Shown here: one piece after another, positions 27,070 to 34,879 of the stretch
How positions within the stretch are numbered: position 1 is the stretch's first letter
Layout of the letters: each line of letters opens with the position of its first letter
Source of the DNA: Pseudomonas sp. GOM6
GTDB lineage: Bacteria; Pseudomonadota; Gammaproteobacteria; Pseudomonadales; Pseudomonadaceae
Assembly: GCF_029537485.1 (NCBI RefSeq)
Contig: NZ_JARPUS010000003.1
Span: forward strand, 62,001-126,000
Direction: 5' to 3'
DNA: 64,000 nucleotides
Position numbers and translations under genes: made by a program
The notes under the pieces: generated by a model
The model's database searches: none
What the model was told of the DNA's origin: nothing
The model's input: the letters and a program-made list of their open reading frames with translations, nothing else

Positions 27070-27144
27070 CTGGCCCTCCCTCTGCGGCGCATTATGCGTG
27101 GGCCGGCAGCCGACACTCCAGTTTGAATGTCGCGCTTGAAATAT

Positions 27145-27158
27145 ACAGACCTGTCTGT
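27145..27158. promoter_or_regulatory. Operator-like palindrome of TetR/GST pair
   Basis: ACAGAC-CT-GTCTGT, two perfect 6-base arms around a 2-base centre, in the divergent promoter region. The core AGAC-N2-GTCT resembles operators of NemR-like TetR repressors (TAGACCNGTCTA). Confidence 0.7.
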
Positions 27159-27196
27159 CTAATATCCATTTACCCACCCCCAGCGAGGCCTGCGCC

Positions 27197-27793
27197 ATGC
27201 AACTTCATGACTTCACCCTCTCCGGCAACTGCTACAAGATCCGCCTGTTCCTCTCCCTGCTGCGACTCGAAGCGGAGCTGCTGCCGGTCGATCTGCAAGG
27301 CCGCGCACAGAAAAGCGCCGAGTTCCTCGCCCTTAATCCACGCGGACAGGTTCCGGTACTGGTGGATGAAGGCCAGGCGCTGTTCGACTCCCAGGCGATC
27401 CTGGTCTACCTGGCCTGCCGCTATGCCAACACCAGCTGGTATCCGCGCGACGCACTGAGCCAGGCACGCATCAGCAGCTGGTTGAGCTTCGCCGCCAATG
27501 AAGCTGCCAAGGGTCCTGGGCAGGCGCGCCTGCACGTACTGTTCCGCTTCCCCGGTGATCTACAGCGAGCCCAGGAAGCCGCCAGACAGGTGTTGGAGCT
27601 GCTCGACGCCCATCTGGCGCAACACGCCTGGCTGGCCGAAGGTGCTGCACCGACCATCGCCGATCTGGCGGTCTACCCCTATGTCGCCCTCGCCGGCGAT
27701 GGCGACGTCGACCTGGCGCCCTACGCCAACCTCGCCGCCTGGTTCGCCCGCATCCGCGCCCTACCCGGCTATACCGGCATGCCCGGTCTCTGA
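27197..27793 (+). CDS. Glutathione S-transferase family protein
   Basis: GST of 198 residues. The N-terminal thioredoxin-like domain reads MQLHDFTLSGNCYKIRLFLSLL, with the active-site-region Ser/Asn at residues 9-11, then NPRGQVPVLVDEGQALFDSQAILVYLA, which binds glutathione (cis-Pro and Asp-Ser-Gln). The C-terminal helical domain contains APTIADLAVYPYVALAGDGDVDLAPYANLAAWFARIRALPGY, the N-capping box region. Its place next to a cysteine-bearing TetR repressor suggests induction by electrophiles. The next gene starts 10 bases downstream. Confidence 0.9.
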   Translation: MQLHDFTLSGNCYKIRLFLSLLRLEAELLPVDLQGRAQKSAEFLALNPRGQVPVLVDEGQALFDSQAILVYLACRYANTSWYPRDALSQARISSWLSFAANEAAKGPGQARLHVLFRFPGDLQRAQEAARQVLELLDAHLAQHAWLAEGAAPTIADLAVYPYVALAGDGDVDLAPYANLAAWFARIRALPGYTGMPGL

Positions 27794-27803
27794 GGCAAAC
27801 ACC

Positions 27804-28712
27804 GTGACCAGCCCCTTTCATCCCGGCGAACAGCAGATCCAGCAGCGCCTGGGCGTTCGCGACAAACTGGAAGCGATAGGCCAGCGGGTGATCCGTGACC
27901 ATATGCCCGAGCAGCACCGCGAGTTCTTCGCCACCCTGCCCTGGCTACTGGTCGGCAGCCTCGATGCTGACGGTCAGCCCCACGCCTCAGTGTTGTGGGG
28001 CGAGGCCGGCTTCCTGCACTCCCCACACCCTCAACGCCTAGGCATCAATGCCCAGCCCGAGGCAGACGACCCGCTCGCGGTCAATCTGCGAGAAGGCGCC
28101 AGCCTCGGCCTGCTCGGTATCGAACTGCCGACCAGGCGCCGCAACCGCCTGAATGGCCGCATCACAGCCCTGCACAAGGACAGTTTTGCCGTCGCAGTGC
28201 GCGAATCGTTCGGCAACTGCCCCAAGTACATCCAGCGGCGCCATTGGCAGCATCTGCCTCGCCAGCCAGGTCCGCTGTACCAGGGCGAAGGACTGGACAC
28301 ACGCTGGCTGACACTGGTGCTGGCCAGCGACACCCTGTTTATTGCCAGCCGCCATGTGCAAGACGTGGACATCTCCCACCGAGGCGGCCCTCCAGGCTTC
28401 CTTCGCCTCGGCCCGGACGGACGCCTCTGGCTCCCGGACTACAGCGGCAACCTGATGTTCAACACGCTGGGCAATCTGTTGCTGGAGCCACGCTGCGCGT
28501 TGCTGTGGATCGACTTCACCAACGGTGACCTGCTGCATCTGGAGGCCGAGGCCGAACTGGTCTGGCCCGAGCACTACCCGCAACCTGCCGCGCCGGGCGC
28601 CGAACGCCAGCTCGCCTTGACGCCAGGGCGCTGGCGTTTGCGCAAAAACCGCCTGCCCCTCAGCTTTGGCCCGGCTGAGCCTTCCCCCTACCTGCCCGTG
28701 CAAGGAAGCTGA
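27804..28712 (+). CDS. Pyridoxamine 5'-phosphate oxidase-like FMN-binding protein
   Basis: Protein of 302 residues with a split-barrel, PNPOx-like region (about 40-210): EFFATLPWLLVGSLDADGQPHASVLWGEAGF, then RRRNRLNGRITAL and FGNCPKYIQRR. The second half repeats part of the pattern (HRGGPPGFLRLGPDGRLWLPDYSGNLMFNTLGNLLLEPRCALLWIDF). Such double-barrel proteins bind flavin; the substrate is unknown. GTG at 27804 is chosen because GAGG lies 8 bases upstream and the preceding codons only overlap gst in another frame. It probably forms an operon with gst and the next gene. Confidence 0.8.
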   Translation: MTSPFHPGEQQIQQRLGVRDKLEAIGQRVIRDHMPEQHREFFATLPWLLVGSLDADGQPHASVLWGEAGFLHSPHPQRLGINAQPEADDPLAVNLREGASLGLLGIELPTRRRNRLNGRITALHKDSFAVAVRESFGNCPKYIQRRHWQHLPRQPGPLYQGEGLDTRWLTLVLASDTLFIASRHVQDVDISHRGGPPGFLRLGPDGRLWLPDYSGNLMFNTLGNLLLEPRCALLWIDFTNGDLLHLEAEAELVWPEHYPQPAAPGAERQLALTPGRWRLRKNRLPLSFGPAEPSPYLPVQGS

Positions 28713-28714
28713 AT

Positions 28715-29569
28715 ATGCGCGTACTTCTCTTCATCCTGTTGCTCCTGAGCACCAGCATTCAGGCCGCCGGACTGCGCTTCGCCCTGGTCAAGACCGCAGA
28801 AACCGAAACCCTCGATGCCTTTACCGTGCAAGGCGGCTCGTGGACGGACAAGGCGATCGCCAACCATGTCGCCATACTGATTGAGCATCACGCCGCCACC
28901 CTGCTGCTGGACACTTCCTTGGGGCGCCAGGTCGATAGGCAGTTCGAGTCCGAAATGCCCTGGTACGACAAGCCCCTGCTGCGCTACGGCAAGGTCACCC
29001 CGGTACGCAACCAGCTCGACCGTGACGGTATCCGCGTCGACCGCATACTGCTGAGCCACAGCCACTGGGATCATGCCTCCGGCTTGGCCGATTTTGCCGA
29101 TGTTCCGGTCTGGGCACCCTACGAGGAAATCGAGTTCAGCCGCATCGCCACACCACCGGCCGTACTGCCCAGCCAGTTCAAACATGCCATCCGCTGGGTA
29201 CCCTTCACCTTCGACGCCGGGCCCTTCATGGGCTTCGCGCGCAGCCTCGACCTGTTCGGTGACGCCAGCCTGGTGCTGGTACCGCTGCACGGCCATACCC
29301 CGGGCTCGCTGGGCCTGTTCCTGACGCTGGACGATGGGCGGCGTTTCTTCTTTACCGGTGATGCGAGCTGGCGCCTGGAAGGTTTCAGCGGGCCGAAGGA
29401 GAAGTTCTGGATCAGCCGCAATATGGTCGACAACGACCGCGATGCGACACGCCAGCAACTGGAAAACGTTCATGCATTGATGCAACAGGAGCCCGAACTG
29501 CGTGTGATACCGGCACACGACGAAGCGGTACAGCGTGCAATCGGCTACTACCCTCACTGGGTGCAATGA
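28715..29569 (+). CDS. Secreted metallo-beta-lactamase-fold hydrolase
   Basis: MBL-fold protein of 284 residues with a signal peptide (MRVLLFILLLLSTSIQAAG), so it is periplasmic or secreted. Zinc ligands are visible in HSHWDH (115-120), in LHGHTPGS, in FFTGDASW and near the end in VIPAHDE. The family covers lactonases and other hydrolases; the substrate is not evident. It begins 2 bases after the preceding stop, so it is cotranscribed with the gst-PNPOx pair. Confidence 0.85.
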   Translation: MRVLLFILLLLSTSIQAAGLRFALVKTAETETLDAFTVQGGSWTDKAIANHVAILIEHHAATLLLDTSLGRQVDRQFESEMPWYDKPLLRYGKVTPVRNQLDRDGIRVDRILLSHSHWDHASGLADFADVPVWAPYEEIEFSRIATPPAVLPSQFKHAIRWVPFTFDAGPFMGFARSLDLFGDASLVLVPLHGHTPGSLGLFLTLDDGRRFFFTGDASWRLEGFSGPKEKFWISRNMVDNDRDATRQQLENVHALMQQEPELRVIPAHDEAVQRAIGYYPHWVQ

Positions 29570-29574
29570 GCCAA

Positions 29575-29594
29575 GGTCTAGACCAAAGTCTAGA
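29575..29594. repeat. Tandem GTCTAGA motifs upstream of the OprD porin gene
   Basis: GTCTAGA occurs at 29576-29582 and 29588-29594, 12 bases apart; the first lies within the palindrome GGTCTAGACC. CTAG is a rare tetramer in such genomes, so two copies so close are unlikely by chance. They may be an operator or may belong to the end of the MBL transcript. Confidence 0.45.
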
Positions 29595-29682
29595 AGCGCC
29601 AGGCCTTGAGCCATGTTTTAGTCACAAAGCTGCAACCAGACCGCCCATCGGTCTGCCACTAACAGCCGAGGAAACTATAACA

Positions 29683-30954
29683 ATGAGCAAGTCCCCTATC
29701 GCCCGGGGCGTGGCACTCGCCGCGCTGGGCACCAGCCTCACCCTGCCCACCCTCAGCCAGGCCGCCTTCATCGAAGACAGCAAAGCCAGCGTGGAACTGC
29801 GCAACTTCTACATGAACCGCGACTTCCGCCAGGAAACCGCGACCAAGAGCAAGGCAGAGGAATGGGCCCAAGGCTTTCTGCTGCGTTTCGAGTCTGGCTA
29901 CACCGAAGGCACTGTCGGTTTCGGCGTGGATGCTATCGGCACCCTGGGCCTGAAACTGGACTCCAGCCCGGATCGTAGCGGCACAGGTTTGCTGCCTGTC
30001 GGCGACAGCGGCAAGGCGGCGGATGACTACAGCGAGTTTGGCGCCACCGCCAAAGCCAAGATTTCCAACAGCACGCTGAAGATCGGCACCCTGATGCCGA
30101 AGCTGCCGGCCATCGCCGCCAACGACTCGCGCCTGCTGCCGCAAACCTTCCAGGGTGGCTGGCTGAATTCCCAGGAAATCTCCGGCCTGACCTTCGATGC
30201 CGGCCAGATCAACCGGGTCAATAACCGCGATTCCTCCAACAACCAGACCATGGTGCTCAATGGCGGTACCGCGGCCCCAGGCTCACGCGGCTTTGCCCTG
30301 GCCAATGGCGACAGCGACGAATTCAACTTCGCCGGCCTGAGCTACAAGTGGAACGACCAGCTCACCACCGGTTACAACTACGGTGGCCTGGAAGACCTGT
30401 ACAAGCAGCACATCGTCAGCCTGGTGCATGTGCTGCCGATTGCCGACAAGCAGAGCTTCAAGACCGATCTGCGCTTCGCCCGCTCCACCGACGATGGCGA
30501 CACCAATGTCGACAACAAGGCCTACGGTGCCATGTTCACCTACGCCCTGAGCGGCCACTCCTTCGGTCTCGGCTACCAGCAGATGGATGGCGATACCGGC
30601 TACGCCTACATCGGCGGGACCGACCCCTTCCTGGTCAACTACGTGCAAATCGGCGACTTCGCCAACAAGGATGAGAAGTCCTGGCAAGCCCGCTACGACT
30701 TCAACTTCGCGTCCGTCGGCATCCCCGGCCTGACCTTCATGACCCGCTACATCTCCGGCGACAACATCGACAGAGGCGCAGCAGCTCCCGAAGGCAAAGA
30801 GTGGGAGCGCAACACCGACATCGCCTACGTCTTCCAGGAAGGTCCGCTGAAGAACCTGGGCGTGAAGTGGCGCAACGCCACGACCCGCACCAACTTCACC
30901 AATGACCTGGACGAGAACCGCCTGATCGTCAGTTACACCCTGTCGCTGTGGTAA
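29683..30954 (+). CDS. OprD-family outer-membrane porin
   Basis: Substrate-specific porin of 423 residues. A signal peptide (MSKSPIARGVALAALGTSLTLPTLSQAA) is followed by FIEDSKASVELRNFYMNRDFRQ, the standard OprD-family start of the barrel. Barrel strands alternate throughout, and the end is VSYTLSLW with the outer-membrane C-terminal aromatic. The family takes up amino acids, aromatic acids or carboxylates; the substrate here cannot be told. The start was chosen over an open extension of 39 codons because it gives the signal peptide. A strong terminator follows. Confidence 0.93.
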   Translation: MSKSPIARGVALAALGTSLTLPTLSQAAFIEDSKASVELRNFYMNRDFRQETATKSKAEEWAQGFLLRFESGYTEGTVGFGVDAIGTLGLKLDSSPDRSGTGLLPVGDSGKAADDYSEFGATAKAKISNSTLKIGTLMPKLPAIAANDSRLLPQTFQGGWLNSQEISGLTFDAGQINRVNNRDSSNNQTMVLNGGTAAPGSRGFALANGDSDEFNFAGLSYKWNDQLTTGYNYGGLEDLYKQHIVSLVHVLPIADKQSFKTDLRFARSTDDGDTNVDNKAYGAMFTYALSGHSFGLGYQQMDGDTGYAYIGGTDPFLVNYVQIGDFANKDEKSWQARYDFNFASVGIPGLTFMTRYISGDNIDRGAAAPEGKEWERNTDIAYVFQEGPLKNLGVKWRNATTRTNFTNDLDENRLIVSYTLSLW

Positions 30955-30972
30955 CCACAGGCGCATGAAACA

Positions 30973-31003
30973 AAGAACCCGCCACATGGCGGGTTCTTTT
31001 TTG
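30973..31003 (+). terminator. Terminator after the OprD porin gene
   Basis: AAGAACCCGCC-ACAT-GGCGGGTTCTT, an 11-base-pair stem, followed by TTTT. As the next gene converges, it probably also ends the amtB transcript. Confidence 0.92.
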
Positions 31004-31015
31004 CTCGGATCTCGA

Positions 31016-32224
31016 TCAATCCTGACTGTTGGCGCCGATCTTGTGAATCGACAGGTCGGCACCGTAGTACTCCTGCTCCTGGCTCAAACGGATGCCCGTT
31101 GCGGCCTTCAGCAAGCCATACACCAGAAAACCACCCGCCAGCGCCACCAGCACACCCAGTGCCGTACCGATCAACTGGCTGACCAGGCTGACCCCGCCCA
31201 GGCCACCCAGAGCCTCCAGGCCAAAAATTCCGCAGGCTATACCGCCCCACACCCCACACAGACCGTGCAACGGCCAAACGCCGAGCACATCGTCGATCTT
31301 CCACTTCACCTGGGTCGCGGTGAAGGCCCAGACGAACAGGGCGCCGGCGATAGCACCGGTCGCCAGAGCGCCGAGCGGGTGCATCAGGTCGGAGCCCGCG
31401 CACACCGCCACCAGGCCGGCCAACGGGCCGTTGTGCAGGAAGCCCGGGTCGTTACGGCCGACCAGCAGCGCGGCGACAGTGCCGCCGACCATGGCCATCA
31501 GTGAGTTGACCGCCACCAGTCCGCTGATACTGCCCAGCGTCTGCGCGCTCATCACGTTGAAGCCGAACCAGCCAATGATCAGGATCCACGAGCCCAGGGC
31601 CAGGAACGGAATATTGGAAGGCGCGAAAGCCACCAAGCGGCCGTCGCGGTAACGGCCATCACGGCGGCCCAGCAACACCACAGCCCCGAAGGCCAGCCAG
31701 CCGCCTACCGCATGCACGACCACCGAGCCGGCAAAGTCATGGAAGGCCGCACCGAACTGCTCGGTCAGCCAGGCCTGCAGGCCCAAGTTGCCATTCCAGA
31801 TCAGGCCTTCGAAGAAGGGGTAAACAAAAGCCACGATCAGCAGCGTGGCGCACAGCTGCGGACCAAACTTGGCGCGCTCGGCGATACCACCGGAAATGAT
31901 CGCCGGAATGGCTGCAGCAAAGGTCAGCAGGAAAAAGAACTTGACCAGCGCATAGCCATTACCCTCGGTCAGTACCGCCGCCGGTTCGAAAAAGGTCACG
32001 CCGTAAGCTACCCAGTAGCCGACGAAGAAATAGGCCAACGCCGAAACGGCAAAGTCCGAGAGAATCTTCGACAGGGCATTGACCTGATTCTTGTGTCGTA
32101 CCGTGCCCACTTCAAGAAAGGCAAAGCCGGCATGCATGGCCAGCACCATGATGGCGCCCATCAGAATGAACAGAGTGTTTGAGCCGTGAATCAAGGTCTC
32201 CACGGCGCTATTGATATTTTCCAT
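31016..32224 (-). CDS. amtB: Ammonium transporter (Amt family)
   Basis: Ammonium channel of 402 residues with 11 predicted membrane helices. Family motifs are visible: MHAGFAFLEVGTVRHKNQVNALSKILSDF, DFAGSVVVHAVGGWLAFGAVVLLGRRDGRY (with a channel-lining His), and AGSDLMHPLGALATGAIAGALFVWAF. The start MENINSAVETL has GGGGA upstream. There is no N-terminal signal peptide and no glnK next to it, unlike the usual glnK-amtB pair, so this may be an Amt paralogue. It converges on the OprD porin gene. Confidence 0.9.
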   Translation of the reverse strand: MENINSAVETLIHGSNTLFILMGAIMVLAMHAGFAFLEVGTVRHKNQVNALSKILSDFAVSALAYFFVGYWVAYGVTFFEPAAVLTEGNGYALVKFFFLLTFAAAIPAIISGGIAERAKFGPQLCATLLIVAFVYPFFEGLIWNGNLGLQAWLTEQFGAAFHDFAGSVVVHAVGGWLAFGAVVLLGRRDGRYRDGRLVAFAPSNIPFLALGSWILIIGWFGFNVMSAQTLGSISGLVAVNSLMAMVGGTVAALLVGRNDPGFLHNGPLAGLVAVCAGSDLMHPLGALATGAIAGALFVWAFTATQVKWKIDDVLGVWPLHGLCGVWGGIACGIFGLEALGGLGGVSLVSQLIGTALGVLVALAGGFLVYGLLKAATGIRLSQEQEYYGADLSIHKIGANSQD

Positions 32225-32569
32225 CGAGTCATTTCCCCAACAGGACGAGCACCATAAATGCCCACAACCACCTCGCCGCGCACCAAACAGGAACAATCAA
32301 GACCGGCTCAACACTGCCGACATGCCCCAATCAAGAGCGCATAAGGGATCAAAAAAGCATCCAGGTATTTTTTAGTCTTTATTTTCAGAGGGATACGAGA
32401 GATCGAAGTAGACCGCCATAACATCGAAAGCCCCAATATCGACCACCAAAAACACAAGGCGCACCATCAAAAAGCAAAAGACGTACCACTGTGGGGCATG
32501 AAAAAACTTGAACCCTGCGCCCGAGGCCGGCATCGAACCTGATGAATCCATTGCACACAGGAGAGCACC
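32225..32569. other. Intergenic region between amtB and the yqjD-like gene
   Basis: A 345-base divergent control region with an A/T-rich centre around 32345-32395. I see no sigma-54 element for amtB. Close to the downstream gene, GAACCC then 17 bases then TCGAA (about 32510-32538) is at best a poor match to an extracytoplasmic-sigma promoter. GGAGAGCACC precedes the ATG at 32570. Confidence 0.5.
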
Positions 32570-32926
32570 ATGCCCACCTCTGCCAAAAGCAACAGTGCAC
32601 AGGACAAGGACGCACAGCGCCGCCAGCTGCGCGAGGCCCAGAACGCCCTCTCCGCAGAATTCCAGACCCTGATCGGCGATACGGAAAGCCTGCTGAAACA
32701 GACCTCCGAAGTGGCCGGCATCCAGGTTCAGGAACTGCGCGCACGTATCAGTGACAACCTCGACCGCGCCAAGGACATGCTCAAAAACACCGAGCAGAGC
32801 CTTGAAGCCCAGGGTCGGATTGCCGTCGAGAAAACCGAGGAATACGTCCAGCAACACCCCTGGCAGACCATAGGTATCGCGGCCGGCGTGGGCTTTCTGC
32901 TCGGCCTGCTGGCTAGCCGTCGATAG
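32570..32926 (+). CDS. YqjD/ElaB-like DUF883 inner-membrane protein
   Basis: Protein of 118 residues of the ElaB/YqjD/DUF883 family. A charged helical region (about 20-85: LREAQNALSAEFQTLIGDTESLLKQTSEVAG and later RAKDMLKNTEQSLEAQGRIAVEKTEEYVQQHPWQTIGIAAGVGFLLGLLASRR) ends in a C-terminal membrane anchor of about 18 residues. In E. coli these proteins are stationary-phase, membrane-anchored and associate with ribosomes; whether that holds here is unknown. First of three compact genes. Confidence 0.88.
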   Translation: MPTSAKSNSAQDKDAQRRQLREAQNALSAEFQTLIGDTESLLKQTSEVAGIQVQELRARISDNLDRAKDMLKNTEQSLEAQGRIAVEKTEEYVQQHPWQTIGIAAGVGFLLGLLASRR

Positions 32927-32936
32927 GCACAAGCGC

Positions 32937-33326
32937 ATGGATGAACAGCACGCTCAATCCGCCACCGAGCCAGGCAAGCCCTCGCTGAAAAAGCTCGGTG
33001 GCGCCCTGTTCGGTCTTGCTCAGGGCCATCTGGAACTGATCGCCATCGAACTGCAGGAAGAGAAGTCTCGTTCCTTTCGCTTGCTGCTCTTTTCCGGGCT
33101 CAGCCTGATTTTCGGATTGCTGGTGCTGCTTGGCCTTTCCGCCGTGGTGTTGATTGCCTTCTGGGACGACTACCGGCTGCATGCTGCAATAGGTCTGAGC
33201 CTGTTGTTCCTGGTGGCTCTGGCGCTGTGCGTTGGCAAGGCCAAGAGTCTGGCCCGTGCCGGTCAATCGCCCTTCCAGGCAACCCTCGAAGAGCTTGCCC
33301 GCGACAAGGAGCGCTTACTGCCATGA
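32937..33326 (+). CDS. YqjE-like phage-holin-family membrane protein
   Basis: Protein of 129 residues with two membrane helices (FRLLLFSGLSLIFGLLVLLGLSAVVLIAF and HAAIGLSLLFLVALALCVGKA) preceded by an amphipathic GHLELIAIELQEEKSRSF, the pattern of the YqjE/holin superfamily III proteins that accompany YqjD. It lies 10 bases after the DUF883 gene, and its stop overlaps the next start in ATGA. Confidence 0.85.
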   Translation: MDEQHAQSATEPGKPSLKKLGGALFGLAQGHLELIAIELQEEKSRSFRLLLFSGLSLIFGLLVLLGLSAVVLIAFWDDYRLHAAIGLSLLFLVALALCVGKAKSLARAGQSPFQATLEELARDKERLLP

Positions 33327-33628
33327 CCCCCCCGACACAGCGCGATCTGCGCAAGGAACTGGTGCGTTTGCGCCTTGAGATGCATCGCCAGCACCTGCGC
33401 CACCATGCCCAACCGTTGACGCACCCGCTGCAGCACCTGCGCCAACTGAGGATTGGCAACCCAGCCGCATTGGAGAAACCGATACTGCTGACGGCCGGCG
33501 TGTTTCTGAGCCTGTTTGCCAGTCGCCTGGGCACCTTTGGCAAACTGGCACGTGGAGCGATCGTGCTCTACCCGCTACTGCGCGCCGGGGGCAAAGTACT
33601 GGGCCGCGAGGAACAGCAAGAGCGCTGA
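33323..33628 (+). CDS. YqjK-like small protein
   Basis: Protein of 101 residues. A basic helical start (MTPPTQRDLRKELVRLRLEMHRQHLRHHAQPLTHPLQ) precedes a hydrophobic segment (PILLTAGVFLSLFASRLGTFGKLARGAIVLYPLLRAGGKVL). Size and place after YqjD and YqjE suggest YqjK, though similarity in this family is weak. Its ATG overlaps the TGA of the previous gene (ATGA), so translation is coupled. Confidence 0.7.
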   Translation: MTPPTQRDLRKELVRLRLEMHRQHLRHHAQPLTHPLQHLRQLRIGNPAALEKPILLTAGVFLSLFASRLGTFGKLARGAIVLYPLLRAGGKVLGREEQQER

Positions 33629-33715
33629 GAAAAATGGCCGCATTCTTGCAGACGTGATGGCTCCGTGGCCGCTACCCCAGCGGTCAAGTTTTCCATCAGC
33701 TCAAGGAACCGGTTC

Positions 33716-34879
33716 GTGATCGACGGGCAGCCGCTAGCAGTCTTCCAGCCCTTTATCGACACCGCCACAGGCCGTATCGCCGGCATCGAAGCGCTTGGTC
33801 GTCTGCGTCAGGCCGATGGCTCGCTGCATTCGGTCGGTCCGTTGTTCTGCGACCCCAAGGTCTCACCGGCCAGCCTGCGCAGGCTGGACCGGCAAATCCG
33901 TGAAGATGCCCTGGCACGATTGCACGGCGCACCGCAGGACTGGTTTCTCAGCCTCAACATCTCGCCCCGCTGGATCAGTCGCCTGCGTCCCAACCAGCCA
34001 CTGCCCAGTCTCAAGCAACTGGAGAAGCATCGGATAGACCCGCGGCGGGTCGTGTTCGAAATCACCGAGCTGGGCGGTGGCAATCAGAAGCTCAGTGAAG
34101 TGGTCAGCCGCTACCGTGAAGCCGGTGCACGCATCGCCATCGATGACTTTGGTGCCGGCTACTCACAACTGGACCGCGTGCTGGCCTTGCAGCCGGACAT
34201 TCTCAAGCTGGACATGCGCCTGTTCCAGGAAGCCGCCCGCGGCGGTCCCAGTGGCGAAGTGGTCAAGGCCCTGGCCCTGATGGCCGAGAAGACCGGCTGC
34301 TGGATCATCGCCGAAGGGGTCGAAACCGAAGCCGAATTGCATTTCGCCCTGGAGTGCGGCGCCCGCTATGTGCAGGGCTATCTCTTCGCCCAGGCCGAAC
34401 AGGCGTTTTTCACCAGTGACACCTTTGTTTCCCGCTTCGCTCACCTGCGCGACCAGTATGTAAAGAGCAAACTGGCAGAACGGGCACACCTGATGACCCT
34501 GCGCCAGCAACTGACAGAACTGATGGGGCTGGTGCGCCACTGGGTAGAACGTGGCGACAAGTTGGATTCGCTGCTCAACCCCGCCGCCTACCCCTGGCTC
34601 CTGCGCATTTATCAGTGCGATCGCCACGGCACCCAGCTCAGTCCGAACCTGCAGTGGGATGGCAAGCGCTGGTACGAGGATTCTCGCTACCTGGGCCATA
34701 ACTGGTCTTGGCGCCCTTACTTCTATCAGCTATTGGCGGAGGGCTGGGAAGAACGCCGACTGACCCTGTCGAGCACCTACCGCGACGCTACCAGCAACCA
34801 GTACTGCCTGACCGCCGGCCAGTTCATCGACAACGGCCGCAGCCTGCTGCTGCTCGATATCGACGCAAGCGCCTTTTAG
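33716..34879 (+). CDS. EAL-domain c-di-GMP phosphodiesterase with C-terminal sensory domain
   Basis: Protein of about 387 residues. The EAL domain (about 8-240) keeps the catalytic set: IEALGR, SLNISPRW, FEITELG, AIDDFGAGYSQL, ILKLDMRL, IIAEGVETEAE and YVQGYLFAQ, so it should hydrolyse c-di-GMP. The last 140 residues (from about HLRDQYVKSKLAERAHLMTLRQQL) form an extra domain with LLRIYQCDRHGTQLSPNL and TSNQYCLTAGQFIDNGRSLLLLDIDA, reminiscent of EAL-associated YkuI-C/PAS-like sensors. GTG at 33716 is chosen for its AAGGA site; a GTG at 33665 lacks one. It is convergent with a GGDEF gene. Confidence 0.85.
   Translation: MIDGQPLAVFQPFIDTATGRIAGIEALGRLRQADGSLHSVGPLFCDPKVSPASLRRLDRQIREDALARLHGAPQDWFLSLNISPRWISRLRPNQPLPSLKQLEKHRIDPRRVVFEITELGGGNQKLSEVVSRYREAGARIAIDDFGAGYSQLDRVLALQPDILKLDMRLFQEAARGGPSGEVVKALALMAEKTGCWIIAEGVETEAELHFALECGARYVQGYLFAQAEQAFFTSDTFVSRFAHLRDQYVKSKLAERAHLMTLRQQLTELMGLVRHWVERGDKLDSLLNPAAYPWLLRIYQCDRHGTQLSPNLQWDGKRWYEDSRYLGHNWSWRPYFYQLLAEGWEERRLTLSSTYRDATSNQYCLTAGQFIDNGRSLLLLDIDASAF

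Noticed and set aside
32372..32938. A 188-codon minus-strand frame over the yqjD-like gene
   Set aside because: It is antisense to a gene with family features and a ribosome site.
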